Origin: Nonomuraea spiralis
GTDB taxonomy: Bacteria; Actinomycetota; Actinomycetes; Streptosporangiales; Streptosporangiaceae
Assembly: GCF_014648435.1 (NCBI RefSeq)
Contig: NZ_BMRC01000023.1
Span: forward strand, 62,001-126,000
Length of the DNA: 64,000 nt
Direction: 5' to 3'
Shown: positions 1 through 9,826 of the stretch, piece after piece
Position numbering within the stretch: position 1 is the stretch's first letter
Layout: every line of letters starts with the position of its first letter
The notes under the pieces: generated by a model
What the model was told of the DNA's origin: nothing
The model's input: the letters and a program-made list of their open reading frames with translations, nothing else
Database searches by the model: none
Translations under genes and position numbers: made by a program

Positions 1-1
1 C

Positions 2-862
2 GTGCTGATGAGCGGCTCGCCGGGCCTCGGCAAGACCACGCTGGCCATGATCATCGCGGCCGAGCTCAACATGCCGCTCCGCATCACCTCCGGCCCCGCC
101 CTCGAACGGGCCGGAGACCTCGCCGCCATCCTGTCCACGCTGACGGAGGGCGAGGTGCTGTTCATCGACGAGATCCACCGCATGGCCAGGCCCGCCGAGG
201 AGATGCTCTACCTGGCCATGGAGGACTTCCGGGTCGACATCGTCGTGGGCAAGGGCCCCGGCGCGACCGCGATCCCGCTCGACATCGCGCCGTTCACGCT
301 GGTCGGCGCCACCACGCGGGCCGGTCTGCTGCCCGCGCCGCTGCGCGACCGGTTCGGCTTCACCGCCCACATGGACTTCTACGAGGTCGGCGAGCTGGAG
401 CAGGTGCTCCACCGCTCGTCCAGGCTGCTCGGCGTCACCATGCCCGAGGAGGCGGCCCACGAGATCGCCCGGCGCTCGCGCGGCACGCCCCGCATCGCCA
501 ACCGGCTGCTGCGCCGCGTACGCGACTTCGCCGACGTGCGTGCCGACGGGACGATCGACCGAGATATCGCCTCCGCCGCACTCAACCTTTACGAAGTGGA
601 CGCCGAAGGGCTCGACCGGCTCGACCGGGCGGTGCTCGGGGTGCTGCTGCGCAAGTTCGGCGGCGGTCCCGTCGGCCTTTCCACGCTCGCCGTCGCCGTG
701 GGGGAGGAGCCCGAGACCGTCGAGGTGGTGGCCGAGCCGTTCCTCGTCCGGCAGGGGCTGCTGGCCAGGACCCCGCGCGGCCGGGTCGCGACCGCGTCGG
801 CCTGGACACATATGGGTATGACCCCACCGCCGGACGCGTTCGGAGCCACTGTTTCGCCGTGA
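2..862 (+). CDS. ruvB: Holliday junction branch-migration helicase RuvB (5' end cut off by the window)
   Basis: AAA+ motor that drives branch migration of Holliday junctions with RuvA and feeds RuvC. The window opens just before the Walker A loop, read here as GSPGLGKTT (the usual family form is GPPGLGKTT). Walker B LFIDEIHR, the sensor segment VGATTRAG and the arginine-finger segment LRDRFG follow, and the C-terminal winged-helix domain is complete to the stop at 860-862. About 286 residues are visible; roughly 50-70 N-terminal residues are missing, so the true start lies outside. ruvA and ruvC would be expected just upstream. yajC follows after about 210 nt with its own promoter candidate. 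Confidence 0.96.
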   Translation: MLMSGSPGLGKTTLAMIIAAELNMPLRITSGPALERAGDLAAILSTLTEGEVLFIDEIHRMARPAEEMLYLAMEDFRVDIVVGKGPGATAIPLDIAPFTLVGATTRAGLLPAPLRDRFGFTAHMDFYEVGELEQVLHRSSRLLGVTMPEEAAHEIARRSRGTPRIANRLLRRVRDFADVRADGTIDRDIASAALNLYEVDAEGLDRLDRAVLGVLLRKFGGGPVGLSTLAVAVGEEPETVEVVAEPFLVRQGLLARTPRGRVATASAWTHMGMTPPPDAFGATVSP

Positions 863-924
863 TCACGAAACGGTTGCAACCATTTCAAATTGGGAACTTC
901 CCCGCGCGCCGAATCGCTGCCTCG

Positions 925-954
925 TTGCCGCGTTTCATAACAACGGCCTACACT
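925..954 (+). promoter_or_regulatory. Candidate promoter for yajC-secD-secF
   Basis: TTGCCG (925-930), an 18-nt spacer and TACACT (949-954) fit the housekeeping sigma pattern of actinomycetes. They sit 120 nt ahead of the yajC start in the only sizeable gap between ruvB and yajC. Assigned by eye; no transcription start data. Confidence 0.4.
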
Positions 955-1074
955 CCGTGGCTTGGCTGGCTGTGTAGGCTGACGGGCTGAGCGGCGCGGC
1001 CCGAGAGCTACGCAACGGAATTTCCGGCGCGAGGCCAGCGTCAAATTCTTGAACGACTATGGAAGGTCGCCCCT

Positions 1075-1461
1075 ATGGACATGGGACAACTCGGAAGTAT
1101 CCTGCCGCTGATCCTTCTGGTGGTGGTGTTCTACTTCCTGCTGATCCGTCCGCAGCGCAAGCGTCAGCAGGAAGCGCAACAGATGCAGAACTCCCTGACC
1201 CCGGGCGCCCGCGTCATGACGACGACCGGCCTGTTCGCCACGGTGGTCGCGGTGGAGAACGAGGACGTCGTGCTCGAGGTCGCGCCCGGCATCGAGACGC
1301 GCTGGGTGAAGGCCGCGATCGGTCGTGTCGTCCAGCCCGGTGACGCCCCGGTGGACGACGAGCCGGTCGCCGAGACCGAGATCGCCGAGAGTGACGCCAA
1401 GGAGTCCGACGCGCCTGTGGAGCGCAACGGCGATCAGGACTCCAGCACCAAGCAGTCCTGA
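1075..1461 (+). CDS. yajC: Sec translocase accessory subunit YajC
   Basis: Small membrane protein that associates with SecDF and YidC at the Sec translocon. It has 128 residues: one N-terminal membrane helix (about residues 8-25, LPLILLVVVFYFLLI) ending in the diagnostic RPQRKRQQE. The conserved cytoplasmic core LTPGARVMTTTGLFATV...VVLEVAPGIETRWVKAAIGRVV follows, then an acidic low-complexity tail. GGAAGG at 1060-1065 lies 9 nt before the ATG. secD follows after 43 nt, the standard actinobacterial order. Confidence 0.96.
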   Translation: MDMGQLGSILPLILLVVVFYFLLIRPQRKRQQEAQQMQNSLTPGARVMTTTGLFATVVAVENEDVVLEVAPGIETRWVKAAIGRVVQPGDAPVDDEPVAETEIAESDAKESDAPVERNGDQDSSTKQS

Positions 1462-1504
1462 CTAAGCTCTGCGACAAACCCCTATCTGAGAGAATCGACG
1501 ACCA

Positions 1505-3301
1505 GTGGCCCGACCGACCAGCCGCCACAGCCGACCAGGGCGCACGCTCTTGGTGCTGCTGGCGCTCATCCTCGCCCTGGGCGGGACGATGTTCCTGCAG
1601 AAGGCGTTCACGCCCAAGCTGGGACTCGACCTCGCCGGCGGAACGACGGTGACGCTGTCACCCGTGACCCAGACCGGTCAGTCTCCGCCTGAAGAGATCC
1701 TCGACCGCGCGGTCAACATCATCCGCGACCGGGTCAACGGCACCGGCATCTCCGACGCGGAGGTCGCCAAGTCCGGCGACAACATCATCATCTCCATCCC
1801 GGGCGTCGGACAGAGCGAGGCGATCAAGCTGGTCGCCACCACGGCGGAGCTGCGTTTCCGCCAGGTGCTCGCCATGGAGGCCACGCAGGTCCCGCAGAAC
1901 CTGTCCACCGAGGCGCCCACGCCGGGCGCCTCGCCGTCGGCCCAGCCGTCGTCGACCGCGAAGCCGTCCTCGACCGCCAGGCCGTCCGGCAGGCAGTCGG
2001 CGACCACGCCGAGCGCGTCCCCGACGGGCAAGGCGCTGTCGTCCGCGCTGACCGCGCCGACGCCGGGCGCCACGCCCGAGGCCACGCAGACCGGGACCGG
2101 CCGTGACCAGACCGGCCAGAAGCAGAACAACAAGGGCAAGAACGGGACGCCGACGCCGGCTCCGAGCACGCCGCCCACGGCGCCGCCCAACCAGGACCCC
2201 AACGCGGGCATCAACACCCAGGGCATCGACCCGGCGGTCCTGCAGCAGTTCCAGAAGCTCGACTGCGCCGACCCCAAGAACCGCGGCCAGGGCGTCCAGG
2301 ACGACCCGAACAAGCAGTACGCGGCCTGCGAGAGCGACGGCAGCGCCAAGTACGTCCTCGACGTCGCCAAGGTCGTCGGCACCGACATCGACACCGCCTC
2401 GGCGGGCGTGCGCCAGGGCACCGTGGAGTGGATCGTCCAGCTCGACTTCAAGAGCAAGGGCGCGGGCGAGTGGAGCAAGCTCACCACCACCGCCTACAAC
2501 GCCCAGGAGCCGCGCAACAAGGTCGCGGTCGTCCTCGATGGCGTGGTCATCACGGCGCCCAACATCATCAGCCCGATCCCCGGCGGTCGCGCCGAGATCA
2601 CCGGCGGCTTCGACCAGGTCACCTCCACCCAGCTGGCCGACCAGCTCAAGTACGGCGCCCTTCCGCTGAAGTTCCAGCGCAGCTCGATCGACACCGTGTC
2701 GTCGACGCTCGGCTCCGACCAGCTCGAAGGCGGCCTGATCGCCGGCATCATCGGCCTCGGCCTGGTGGTGCTCTACTCGCTGCTGTACTACCGGGGCCTC
2801 GGCCTCGTCGCGGTGCTGAGCCTCGTCGTGGCCTCGATCCTGACGTACACGGCGGTGGTGGTGCTCGGCCACAACGCCGGCTTCCGGCTCTCGCTGCCGC
2901 ACATCATCGGCCTGGTGGTCTCGATCGGCATCACCGCCGACTCCTTCATCGTGTATTTCGAACGCATACGTGATGAGATGAAGGAAGGCCGGCGGACGCT
3001 GCGGGCGGCCGTCGAGGTGGCCTGGGTGCGTGCCCGGCGCACGATCCTGATCGCCGACGCCGTCATGTTCATCGCCGCGATCGTGCTGTACTTCCTGGCG
3101 GTGGGCGGTGTGGCCGGGTTCGCCTTCGCGATGGGCCTGACCACGCTGATCGACATCGTGGTGGTGTTCCTGTTCACCAAGCCGTTCATCGCCCTGCTGG
3201 CGAGGCTGAAGTTCTTCGCCAAGGGGCACCCGCTGTCCGGTCTCGACGCCGAGCGCATGAGCACCGAGCCGGCCCGCACGACCACTCCGCAGGAGGCCTG
3301 A
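1505..3301 (+). CDS. secD: Protein translocase subunit SecD with a long Pro/Ser/Thr-rich insert
   Basis: Membrane RND-family subunit that, with SecF, uses the proton gradient to pull exported proteins through SecYEG. It has 598 residues from a GTG start. There is one N-terminal membrane helix (about 14-32), the D1 motif LGLDLAGGTTVTL, a large extracytoplasmic P1 domain, and five C-terminal helices with the SecD-typical segment GITADSFIVYFERIRDE. Residues about 130-240 are an insert rich in Pro, Ser, Thr, Ala and Gly (many TPGA, PSS, STA runs) that splits the extracytoplasmic region. Linkers there occur in actinobacterial SecD, but this one is long. secF starts 1 nt after the stop, with GGAGG at 3291-3295. 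Confidence 0.96.
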   Translation: MARPTSRHSRPGRTLLVLLALILALGGTMFLQKAFTPKLGLDLAGGTTVTLSPVTQTGQSPPEEILDRAVNIIRDRVNGTGISDAEVAKSGDNIIISIPGVGQSEAIKLVATTAELRFRQVLAMEATQVPQNLSTEAPTPGASPSAQPSSTAKPSSTARPSGRQSATTPSASPTGKALSSALTAPTPGATPEATQTGTGRDQTGQKQNNKGKNGTPTPAPSTPPTAPPNQDPNAGINTQGIDPAVLQQFQKLDCADPKNRGQGVQDDPNKQYAACESDGSAKYVLDVAKVVGTDIDTASAGVRQGTVEWIVQLDFKSKGAGEWSKLTTTAYNAQEPRNKVAVVLDGVVITAPNIISPIPGGRAEITGGFDQVTSTQLADQLKYGALPLKFQRSSIDTVSSTLGSDQLEGGLIAGIIGLGLVVLYSLLYYRGLGLVAVLSLVVASILTYTAVVVLGHNAGFRLSLPHIIGLVVSIGITADSFIVYFERIRDEMKEGRRTLRAAVEVAWVRARRTILIADAVMFIAAIVLYFLAVGGVAGFAFAMGLTTLIDIVVVFLFTKPFIALLARLKFFAKGHPLSGLDAERMSTEPARTTTPQEA

Positions 3302-3302
3302 C

Positions 3303-4292
3303 ATGGGACTGGGGCGTCGCCTCTACCGCGGCGAGATCGACGTCGACTTCGTCGGCAAGTGGAGGCTCTGGTACAGCCTGTCCGGCCTCCTGCTGCTCAT
3401 CTCGCTCGCAGGCATCCTCTTCAACGGGCTCAACCTGGGCGTGGAGTTCAAGGGCGGCACCGTCTTCACCTTCCCGGCGACGACCGGCACCGTCGAGGAG
3501 GTCCGCGAGGACTTCCGCTCGCAGGGCGCCCACCAGGTGATCGTGCAGCGGGCCCGTGACAACTGGCGGGTCACCACCGAGACCCTGACGGAGTCGACGC
3601 TCAACCAGATGCAGACCACGATCGCCAAGGACTACAAGGTCCCGGTCAAGGACGTCAGCGTCCAGTCGATCGGCGCGTCCTGGGGCGGTGAGGTCTCCCA
3701 GAAGGCCTGGATCGGCCTGGGCGTCTTCATGCTCGCGATCATCCTGTACCTGTCGATGGCGTTCGAGCCGAAGATGGCCCTGTCGGCGATCGTCGCGCTC
3801 ATCCACGACCTCGTCATCACGGCCGGCGTCTACGCCTGGTCGGGCTTCGAGGTCACCCCGGCGACCCTGCTGGGCTTCCTGACCATCCTCGGTTACTCGC
3901 TCTACGACGCGGTCGTCGTGTTCGACATGATCAAGGAGGTCACGGCCAAGCTGGGCACGACCTCCAAGATGACGTACTCGATGGCGGCCAACAACGCGCT
4001 CAACCACACGCTGATCAGGTCGCTGAACACCTCGCTGGTCGCGATCCTGCCGGTGGCGGCCATCCTGTTCATCGGCACCACGCTGCTCGGCGCGGGCACG
4101 CTGAAGGACCTGTCGCTGGCCCTGTTCGTCGGCATGATCGTCGGTACCTACTCCTCGCTGTGCGTGGCCACGCCGATGCTGGTCACGCTCAAGGAGCGGG
4201 AGCCGAAGTACCAGGCCATCGCCCGCCGCCTCGCCTCCACCTCCGGCAAGGGGGCGAAGGGTTCCAAAAGCGCAGCGGTAGCGAAGGGCTGA
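3303..4292 (+). CDS. secF: Protein translocase subunit SecF
   Basis: Partner of SecD in the SecDF-YajC complex. It has 329 residues: a first membrane helix near 20-40, the P1-like domain beginning NLGVEFKGGTVF, and five C-terminal helices including the signature LGYSLYDAVVVFDMIKE and the later motif LNHTLIRSLNTSLVAILPV. The C-terminus is a short Lys/Ser-rich tail. It is transcribed with yajC and secD (1-nt gap to secD), and a strong hairpin follows immediately downstream. Confidence 0.96.
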   Translation: MGLGRRLYRGEIDVDFVGKWRLWYSLSGLLLLISLAGILFNGLNLGVEFKGGTVFTFPATTGTVEEVREDFRSQGAHQVIVQRARDNWRVTTETLTESTLNQMQTTIAKDYKVPVKDVSVQSIGASWGGEVSQKAWIGLGVFMLAIILYLSMAFEPKMALSAIVALIHDLVITAGVYAWSGFEVTPATLLGFLTILGYSLYDAVVVFDMIKEVTAKLGTTSKMTYSMAANNALNHTLIRSLNTSLVAILPVAAILFIGTTLLGAGTLKDLSLALFVGMIVGTYSSLCVATPMLVTLKEREPKYQAIARRLASTSGKGAKGSKSAAVAKG

Positions 4293-4308
4293 GCCCGCAC
4301 GGCCCACC

Positions 4309-4340
4309 GGCGCCCCCACCCGTCCACGGGTGGGGGCGCC
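4309..4340 (+). terminator. Hairpin terminator after secF
   Basis: Perfect inverted repeat: GGCGCCCCCACCCG (4309-4322), loop TCCA, CGGGTGGGGGCGCC (4327-4340). It starts 17 nt after the secF stop. There is no U-tract, as is common for actinomycete terminators. Confidence 0.75.
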
Positions 4341-4520
4341 GTCGCGTTCAGGGGCCCTCTGCGGCGTTCGGGGACGTCGCCGGGCCATCAGGGCGCCCTG
4401 GCCCGGGGCGGGCGTCTGGGGCACGTCACAGGGCTTCCGGGACGTACGCCCGGTTCGAGGAGGGGCCGGAGTAGGCCATCATGGAGCGCGGCATCCATGA
4501 GGAAGGCGACGGAAGACACG

Positions 4521-5039
4521 ATGAGCGAGCTCAGCCAGTTGATCCTTGACCGGATCAGGGACGTGCCCGACTACCCCCAGCCGGGCGTGCTGTTCAAGGA
4601 CATCACCCCGCTGCTCGGCGACCCGGTCGCGATGGCCGCCGTGGTGGACGAGCTGGCCGGGCTCGCCGAGGTGGACAAGATCGTCGGGATCGAGGCCAGG
4701 GGCTTCATCCTGGCCGCCCCGGTGGCCTATCGGGCGGCGGCGGGGTTCGTACCGGTGCGCAAGAAGGGCAAGCTGCCGGCGGCGACGCTGGAGGAGTCCT
4801 ACGACCTGGAGTACGGCTCGGCCACCATCGAGGTGCACCGTGACGCGTTCAAGCCGGGCGACCGGGTGCTCATCGTGGACGACGTGCTGGCGACCGGCGG
4901 CACCGCGAGGGCCACGATCGATCTCGTCGAACGGGCCGGCGGCCACGTGGTCGGCATCGCGGTGCTGATGGAGCTGGCCTTCCTCAAGGGACGCGAGCGC
5001 CTGCCGGAGGTCGACCTGCACTCCCTGGTGATCGTCTGA
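4521..5039 (+). CDS. apt: Adenine phosphoribosyltransferase
   Basis: Converts adenine plus PRPP to AMP (purine salvage). It has 172 residues from the ATG at 4521, beginning MSELSQLILDRIRDVPDYPQPG. The type I PRTase fold shows the Apt-specific GVLFKDITPLL, the substrate loop GIEARGFILAAPVA and the PRPP-binding motif VLIVDDVLATGGTA. GGAAG at 4511-4515, 5 nt upstream, supports this start. An in-frame ATG at 4497 would add 8 unconserved residues. It lies between secDF and rel, the usual actinobacterial position. Confidence 0.95.
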   Translation: MSELSQLILDRIRDVPDYPQPGVLFKDITPLLGDPVAMAAVVDELAGLAEVDKIVGIEARGFILAAPVAYRAAAGFVPVRKKGKLPAATLEESYDLEYGSATIEVHRDAFKPGDRVLIVDDVLATGGTARATIDLVERAGGHVVGIAVLMELAFLKGRERLPEVDLHSLVIV

Positions 5040-5113
5040 GAGCGGGCCGAGCGAGTCCGGGTTCGCGACCTGGATACACTGGGGGGATCTGGACTCGAAC
5101 GTGAGGAGTCTGA

Positions 5114-7402
5114 GTGCCCCGTGATGTGGTCGTGCCCGACGTAACCGACGCTGGTAATGCCGAGGCGCCCGGCGTTCCTGCGGTGCGTCGACGACGGTTT
5201 GGGGGTGGGGCCATGAATCCGGTGCTGGAGCCGCTGTTCCGCACGGTCCGGGCCACCCACCCCAAGGCCGACCTGCGCCTGATCGAGCGCTCCTACGACG
5301 TCGCCGCCTACCACCACCGCGACCAGAAGCGGAAGTCCGGCGACCCCTACATCACCCACCCGCTGGCCGTGGCGACGATCCTGGCCGAGCTGGGCACCGA
5401 CGACGAGACGCTGTGCGCCGCGCTGCTGCACGACACCGTCGAGGACACCGCCTACAGCCTCGACGAGCTGCGGGCCGACTTCGGCGACACGATCGGCTCG
5501 CTGGTCGACGGCGTCACCAAGCTCGACAAGGTCAAGTTCGGCGACGCGGCCCAGGCCGAGACCGTGCGCAAGATGGTCGTGGCGATGTCGCGCGACATCC
5601 GCGTGCTCATCATCAAGCTCGCCGACCGGCTCCACAACATGCGCACCATGCGCTACCTGCCCGAACACAAGCGCCACCAGAAGTCGCGCGAGACGCTGGA
5701 GATCTTCGCGCCGCTGGCCCACCGGCTGGGCATGAACACGATCAAGTGGGAGCTGGAGGACCTCGCCTTCGCGATGCTCTACCCCAAGCGCTACGACGAG
5801 ATCGCGCGCATGGTGTCCGAGCGAGCGCCGCGGCGCGACCTGTTCCTCCAGGAGGTCATCGAGAAGGTCTCCGGCGACCTGCGCGAGGCGAAGATCCGCG
5901 CGGTGGTCAAGGGCCGGCCCAAGCACTACTACTCGGTCTACCAGAAGATGATCGCCCGCGACGTCGCCTTCGACGACATCTACGACCTGGTGGGCATCCG
6001 GGTCCTGGTCGACAGCGTGCGCGACTGCTACGCGGCGCTGGGCACGATCCACGCGCGCTGGAACCCGGTCCCCGGCCGGTTCAAGGACTACATCGCGATG
6101 CCCAAGTTCAACATGTACCAGTCGCTGCACACCACGGTGATCGGTCCCGAGGGCAAGCCTGTCGAGCTGCAGATCCGCACCCACGCGATGCACCACAGGG
6201 CCGAGTACGGCGTTGCCGCCCACTGGAAGTACAAGGAGGAGGTCGGCGCGCCGGGCCCGACCGGCAAGGTCAAGCCGGGCAGCGACATGGCCTGGCTGCG
6301 CCAGCTCCTCGACTGGCAGAAGGAGACCGCCGACCCGGGCGAGTTCCTGGAGTCGCTGCGGTTCGACCTGTCGGTCTCCGAGGTCTACGTCTTCACCCCG
6401 AAGGGCCAGGTCATCGCCCTGCCCGAGGGCGGCACCCCGGTCGACTTCGCCTACGCCGTCCACACCGAGGTGGGCCACCGCTGCATCGGCGCGCGGGTCA
6501 ACGGCCGGCTGGTGCCGCTGGAGTCGCGGCTCGGCAACGGCGACACGGTCGAGATCTTCACCTCCAAGTCGCCCGACGCCGGGCCCTCGCGCGACTGGCT
6601 GAAGTTCGTCAAGTCCGGCCGGGCCCGTAACAAGATCCGGCAGTGGTTCTCCAAGGAGCGGCGCGAGACCGCGATCGAGGCGGGCAAGGAGGCCATCGGC
6701 CGGGCCATGCGCAAGCAGGGCCTGCCGCTGCAGCGCCTGATGTCCGGTGAGTCGCTGCTGGCGCTGGCCCGCGACCTGCGTTATCCCGACGTGTCGGCGC
6801 TCTACGCCGCCGTGGGGGAGGGGCACATCGCCGCGCAGGCGGTCGTGCAGAAGCTCGTGGCCTCGATCGGCGGCGTGGAGAGCGCCGAGGAGGACATCGC
6901 CGAGACGTCCCTGCCGACCCGGCTGCGCGGCCGCCCCCGCGGTGGCGGCGCGGGCGTGGTCGTGGCGGGCGACGCCGACGTGTGGGTACGCCTGTCCAGG
7001 TGCTGCACCCCGGTGCCCGGCGACGAGATCGTCGGATTCGTCACCCGCGGCCACGGCGTGTCCGTCCACCGCGCCGACTGCACCAACGTGCAGCAGCTCA
7101 GGGAGCAGCCCGACCGGCTGGTCGAGGTGAGCTGGTCGCCGAGCGACGACAGCGTCTTCCTGGTGGCGATCCAGGTCGAGGCGCTCGACCGCCCGCGCCT
7201 GCTCTCCGACGTCACCCGCACCCTGTCCGACCAGCACGTCAACATCCTCAGCGCCTCCGTGACGACCTCGCGCGACCGGGTGGCGATCAGCAAGTTCACC
7301 TTCGAGATGGGCGACCCCAAGCACCTGGGCCACGTGCTCAAGGCCGTACGCAGCATCCAGGGCGTCTTCGACGTCTACCGGGTGAGCGGCGCGAGCGGCT
7401 GA
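5114..7402 (+). CDS. rel: Bifunctional (p)ppGpp synthetase/hydrolase Rel
   Basis: Makes and degrades the alarmone (p)ppGpp in the stringent response. It has 762 residues from a GTG. The HD hydrolase domain has H82, H106-D107 (LLHDTVED) and D171 (LADRLHNM) intact, so hydrolysis should be active. The synthetase domain contains [13 protein letters not shown] and [14 protein letters not shown] (VYVFTPKG...[13 protein letters not shown]), the zinc-finger-like region with [10 protein letters not shown] and a C-terminal ACT domain follow. GAGGAG at 5103-5108 (5 nt spacing) and a TACACT -10 candidate at 5075-5080 support the GTG start. A second in-frame ATG at 5213 would trim 33 unconserved residues. 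Confidence 0.95.
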   Translation: MPRDVVVPDVTDAGNAEAPGVPAVRRRRFGGGAMNPVLEPLFRTVRATHPKADLRLIERSYDVAAYHHRDQKRKSGDPYITHPLAVATILAELGTDDETLCAALLHDTVEDTAYSLDELRADFGDTIGSLVDGVTKLDKVKFGDAAQAETVRKMVVAMSRDIRVLIIKLADRLHNMRTMRYLPEHKRHQKSRETLEIFAPLAHRLGMNTIKWELEDLAFAMLYPKRYDEIARMVSERAPRRDLFLQEVIEKVSGDLREAKIRAVVKGRPKHYYSVYQKMIARDVAFDDIYDLVGIRVLVDSVRDCYAALGTIHARWNPVPGRFKDYIAMPKFNMYQSLHTTVIGPEGKPVELQIRTHAMHHRAEYGVAAHWKYKEEVGAPGPTGKVKPGSDMAWLRQLLDWQKETADPGEFLESLRFDLSVSEVYVFTPKGQVIALPEGGTPVDFAYAVHTEVGHRCIGARVNGRLVPLESRLGNGDTVEIFTSKSPDAGPSRDWLKFVKSGRARNKIRQWFSKERRETAIEAGKEAIGRAMRKQGLPLQRLMSGESLLALARDLRYPDVSALYAAVGEGHIAAQAVVQKLVASIGGVESAEEDIAETSLPTRLRGRPRGGGAGVVVAGDADVWVRLSRCCTPVPGDEIVGFVTRGHGVSVHRADCTNVQQLREQPDRLVEVSWSPSDDSVFLVAIQVEALDRPRLLSDVTRTLSDQHVNILSASVTTSRDRVAISKFTFEMGDPKHLGHVLKAVRSIQGVFDVYRVSGASG

Positions 7403-7405
7403 CGT

Positions 7406-8494
7406 TCAGCCCTTCAGGTCCGGCAGGTTGACCACGATCGCCTCCTGGGTGCTGCGCGCGATCACGACGACCGCCTCCCGCTCGGGGTCGGGGTTCTCCT
7501 CCCGGTGCGGGGTGTAGGGCGGCACGTAGACGTAGTCGCCGGGGGCCGCCTCGATGCGCCGCTCGCGGCCGTCCTGGAGGAAGACGAAGCGCGGGCTGCC
7601 GCTGACGACGTAGATGGCGGTCTCGGAGGCGCCGTGGTGGTGGTCGGAGGAGCGGGTGGCGGGCGCGACGTGCGTCTGGCCCATCCACAGGTTCGCCGAC
7701 CCGGCCGTGACGCCGCTGATCGCGGCCATCCTGCGCATGCCCGCGCTCTGCGTCGTGTCGCCTGAGAGCGCGTCTGAGGCGATGTGACGCAAGGGGAGGT
7801 GGAAGGAGTCCCCCTCGGCCCGGTAACCCTCCCACAGGCGCCCTCCCGCCCGTTCCAGGACGCCCAGGGCCACCGTGGTCAGGAGCGCCGGGTCGGAGTG
7901 GGCCGTCAGGAGGTCGTCGGCCAGCGCCGGGTCGTGCTCACGCAGCTCGCGCAGCAGCCACTTGCCGTTGCCCCGCCACCTGCCGCCCACGTCGAGCGCC
8001 AGCCTGGCGGTCTCCTGGACCACCTGCCAGCGGATGAACAGCTGCTCGCCGGGGTCGGTCGCGCCCGCCAGGTCGTCCAGCAGGTCGGACAGGCCGTAGC
8101 GGGCGCGTTCGGCGCGCGTGCCGGCCAGGTCGCCGGGACCGGCGGCCAGGCGTTCGCCGAGCGCCGTCTGCAGGTCGCTGGCCCGGCCGCCGGTACGGTC
8201 GACCAGGACCGCGCCGTCGGCGCACATACGGGCCACGCCCGGCTTGCGCTCGGCCAGGTCGCGGTCGACGTAGGCGTTGAGGCTGGTCTCGCTGTGCACG
8301 TAGAGCTCGACCGGCCAGCCGTGCCAGCGCAGGGACTCCCGGTACGGCACGGCCAGGCCGTCGAGCACCACCACCACGTCGAGGTCGGAGGTGCTGGTGC
8401 GGCGCTCGGTGAGCACGCTGCCGCCGACGAAGGCGTACAGGGCGCCGGGGAACAGCTCGTCCACGAGGGCGCGCGCGACGCTGACGGGGTCCAT
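7406..8494 (-). CDS. Nucleotidyltransferase-cupin fusion protein
   Basis: 362 residues in one uninterrupted frame. Residues about 1-240 form a minimal/aminoglycoside-type nucleotidyltransferase: G24-G25-S26 followed by D37-L-D39-VVVV, the metal-binding signature of the polymerase-beta superfamily, then a helical region like kanamycin nucleotidyltransferases. Residues about 245-355 form a single-domain cupin starting GDTTQSAGMRRMAAISG, with putative metal ligands H285, H287, E291 and H330 and cupin motif 2 GDYVYVPPYTPH. Stand-alone cupins with this N-terminus are familiar; the fusion is not familiar to me. Substrate unknown. It converges on rel, with 3 nt between the stop codons. Confidence 0.75.
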   Translation of the reverse strand: MDPVSVARALVDELFPGALYAFVGGSVLTERRTSTSDLDVVVVLDGLAVPYRESLRWHGWPVELYVHSETSLNAYVDRDLAERKPGVARMCADGAVLVDRTGGRASDLQTALGERLAAGPGDLAGTRAERARYGLSDLLDDLAGATDPGEQLFIRWQVVQETARLALDVGGRWRGNGKWLLRELREHDPALADDLLTAHSDPALLTTVALGVLERAGGRLWEGYRAEGDSFHLPLRHIASDALSGDTTQSAGMRRMAAISGVTAGSANLWMGQTHVAPATRSSDHHHGASETAIYVVSGSPRFVFLQDGRERRIEAAPGDYVYVPPYTPHREENPDPEREAVVVIARSTQEAIVVNLPDLKG

Positions 8495-8534
8495 GCGGTC
8501 AGCCTAGGACCCCGGCCGCCCTCCGAAGATCGGT

Positions 8535-9764
8535 TCAGCTGAACTCGGTCAGCGTGCGCTCGGCCTCCTCCAGCCACGAACGACGGGCGACCAGCGCCTC
8601 CTCGGCCTCCTTGACGTCCTTGGCCCGGCCGGCGGCCTGCGCCTTGGCCAGCCGCTTCTCCAACTGCTCGATGGAGGTGCGGAGCTGGTCGACCGTGCTC
8701 TGGGCACGCGCCCTGGCCTCGGGGTTGGAGCGCTTCCACTCGGCGTCCTCGGCCTTGCGCACGGCCTCGTCGACCTTGCGCAGCCCGCCTTCGAGCCGGT
8801 CGCGCTGCTCACGCGGGACCGGGCCGGCGGCCTCCCAGCGCTCCAGGATGTGCCGCAGCGCGGCCCTGGCCGTGCGCACGTCGGTGATCGGGAGGATCTT
8901 CTCGGCCTCGGCCAGCAGCTCCTCCTTGACCTCGGCGTTGGCCGCGAGCGAGGCGTCGCGCTCGGCGAAGACCGCCGAACGGGCCTGGAAGAACTGGTCC
9001 TGGGCGGCCTTGAAGCGGCCCCACAGCTCGTCCTCGACCTCGCGCGAGGCGCGCCCGGCGGTCTTCCACTGCTGCATCAGCTCGCGGTAGATCGCCGCCG
9101 TCGTGCCCCAGTCGGTCGAGTCCGCGATGGCCTCGGCCTCGGCGACGATGCGCTCCTTGGCCGAACGTACGCCCTCGCGCTGCTCGTCCAGGCCCGCGAA
9201 GTACTGCTTGCGGCGCTTGGCGAACGACGTGCGGGCGGCCGACAGGCGCTTCCACAGCGCGGCCTCGGTGACCCGGTCGATGCGGTCGGCGGCCTTCCAC
9301 TCCTCCACGAGCTGGCGCAGCCGCTCACCGCCCGACTTCCAATGGGTGGTCTCGTCGGCGATGCGCTCGGCCTCGGCGACGATACGTTCCTTGACGCCCC
9401 TGGCCTCGACGCGCGCCTGGTCGCGGGCGGCCTTGACCTCCTCGCGGCGATGGCCGACCAGCTCGGTCAGGCCGTCGAGGCGGGCCGTCAGCGCGGCCAG
9501 GTCGCCCACGGCGTGGGCGTCGGCGACGGCCTCGCGCAGCTTGGCGATGCTCGCCTCGGCCTGCGCGGGGGCCAGGTCGGTGCCCTTGACCCGCTGTTCG
9601 AGGAGCTGTACCTGGCCGGACAGCTCGTCGTACTTGCGATGGAAGTAGGCCAGTGCCTCTTCGGGTTCACCGGCCTGCCAGGAGCCGACGGCTCGCTCTC
9701 CCTCAGCCGTACGCACGTAGACGGTGCCGTCGTCGTCTACCCGGCCCCACGGGTCGGTGCTCAC
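8535..9764 (-). CDS. DUF349 repeat protein (coiled, helical)
   Basis: 409 residues from a GTG (VSTDPWGRV). GGGAGG at 9770-9775, 5 nt upstream, decides this start over the in-frame ATG at 9779. Three or more DUF349 units of about 75 residues recur, each with a KERIVAEAE...W..A....R.L...WK.AGR pattern (about residues 120-340). They are almost entirely charged alpha-helix, ending in a coiled-coil tail. No membrane segment, so presumably cytoplasmic. The molecular role of DUF349 proteins in actinobacteria is not established. Same strand as the cyclophilin upstream, separated by 62 nt. Confidence 0.8.
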   Translation of the reverse strand: MSTDPWGRVDDDGTVYVRTAEGERAVGSWQAGEPEEALAYFHRKYDELSGQVQLLEQRVKGTDLAPAQAEASIAKLREAVADAHAVGDLAALTARLDGLTELVGHRREEVKAARDQARVEARGVKERIVAEAERIADETTHWKSGGERLRQLVEEWKAADRIDRVTEAALWKRLSAARTSFAKRRKQYFAGLDEQREGVRSAKERIVAEAEAIADSTDWGTTAAIYRELMQQWKTAGRASREVEDELWGRFKAAQDQFFQARSAVFAERDASLAANAEVKEELLAEAEKILPITDVRTARAALRHILERWEAAGPVPREQRDRLEGGLRKVDEAVRKAEDAEWKRSNPEARARAQSTVDQLRTSIEQLEKRLAKAQAAGRAKDVKEAEEALVARRSWLEEAERTLTEFS

Positions 9765-9826
9765 CGTGTCCTCCCGCACTATCCATCAGACCCTTCGGGA
9801 CTACTTCGTCCCTAGTTTGTATTACG

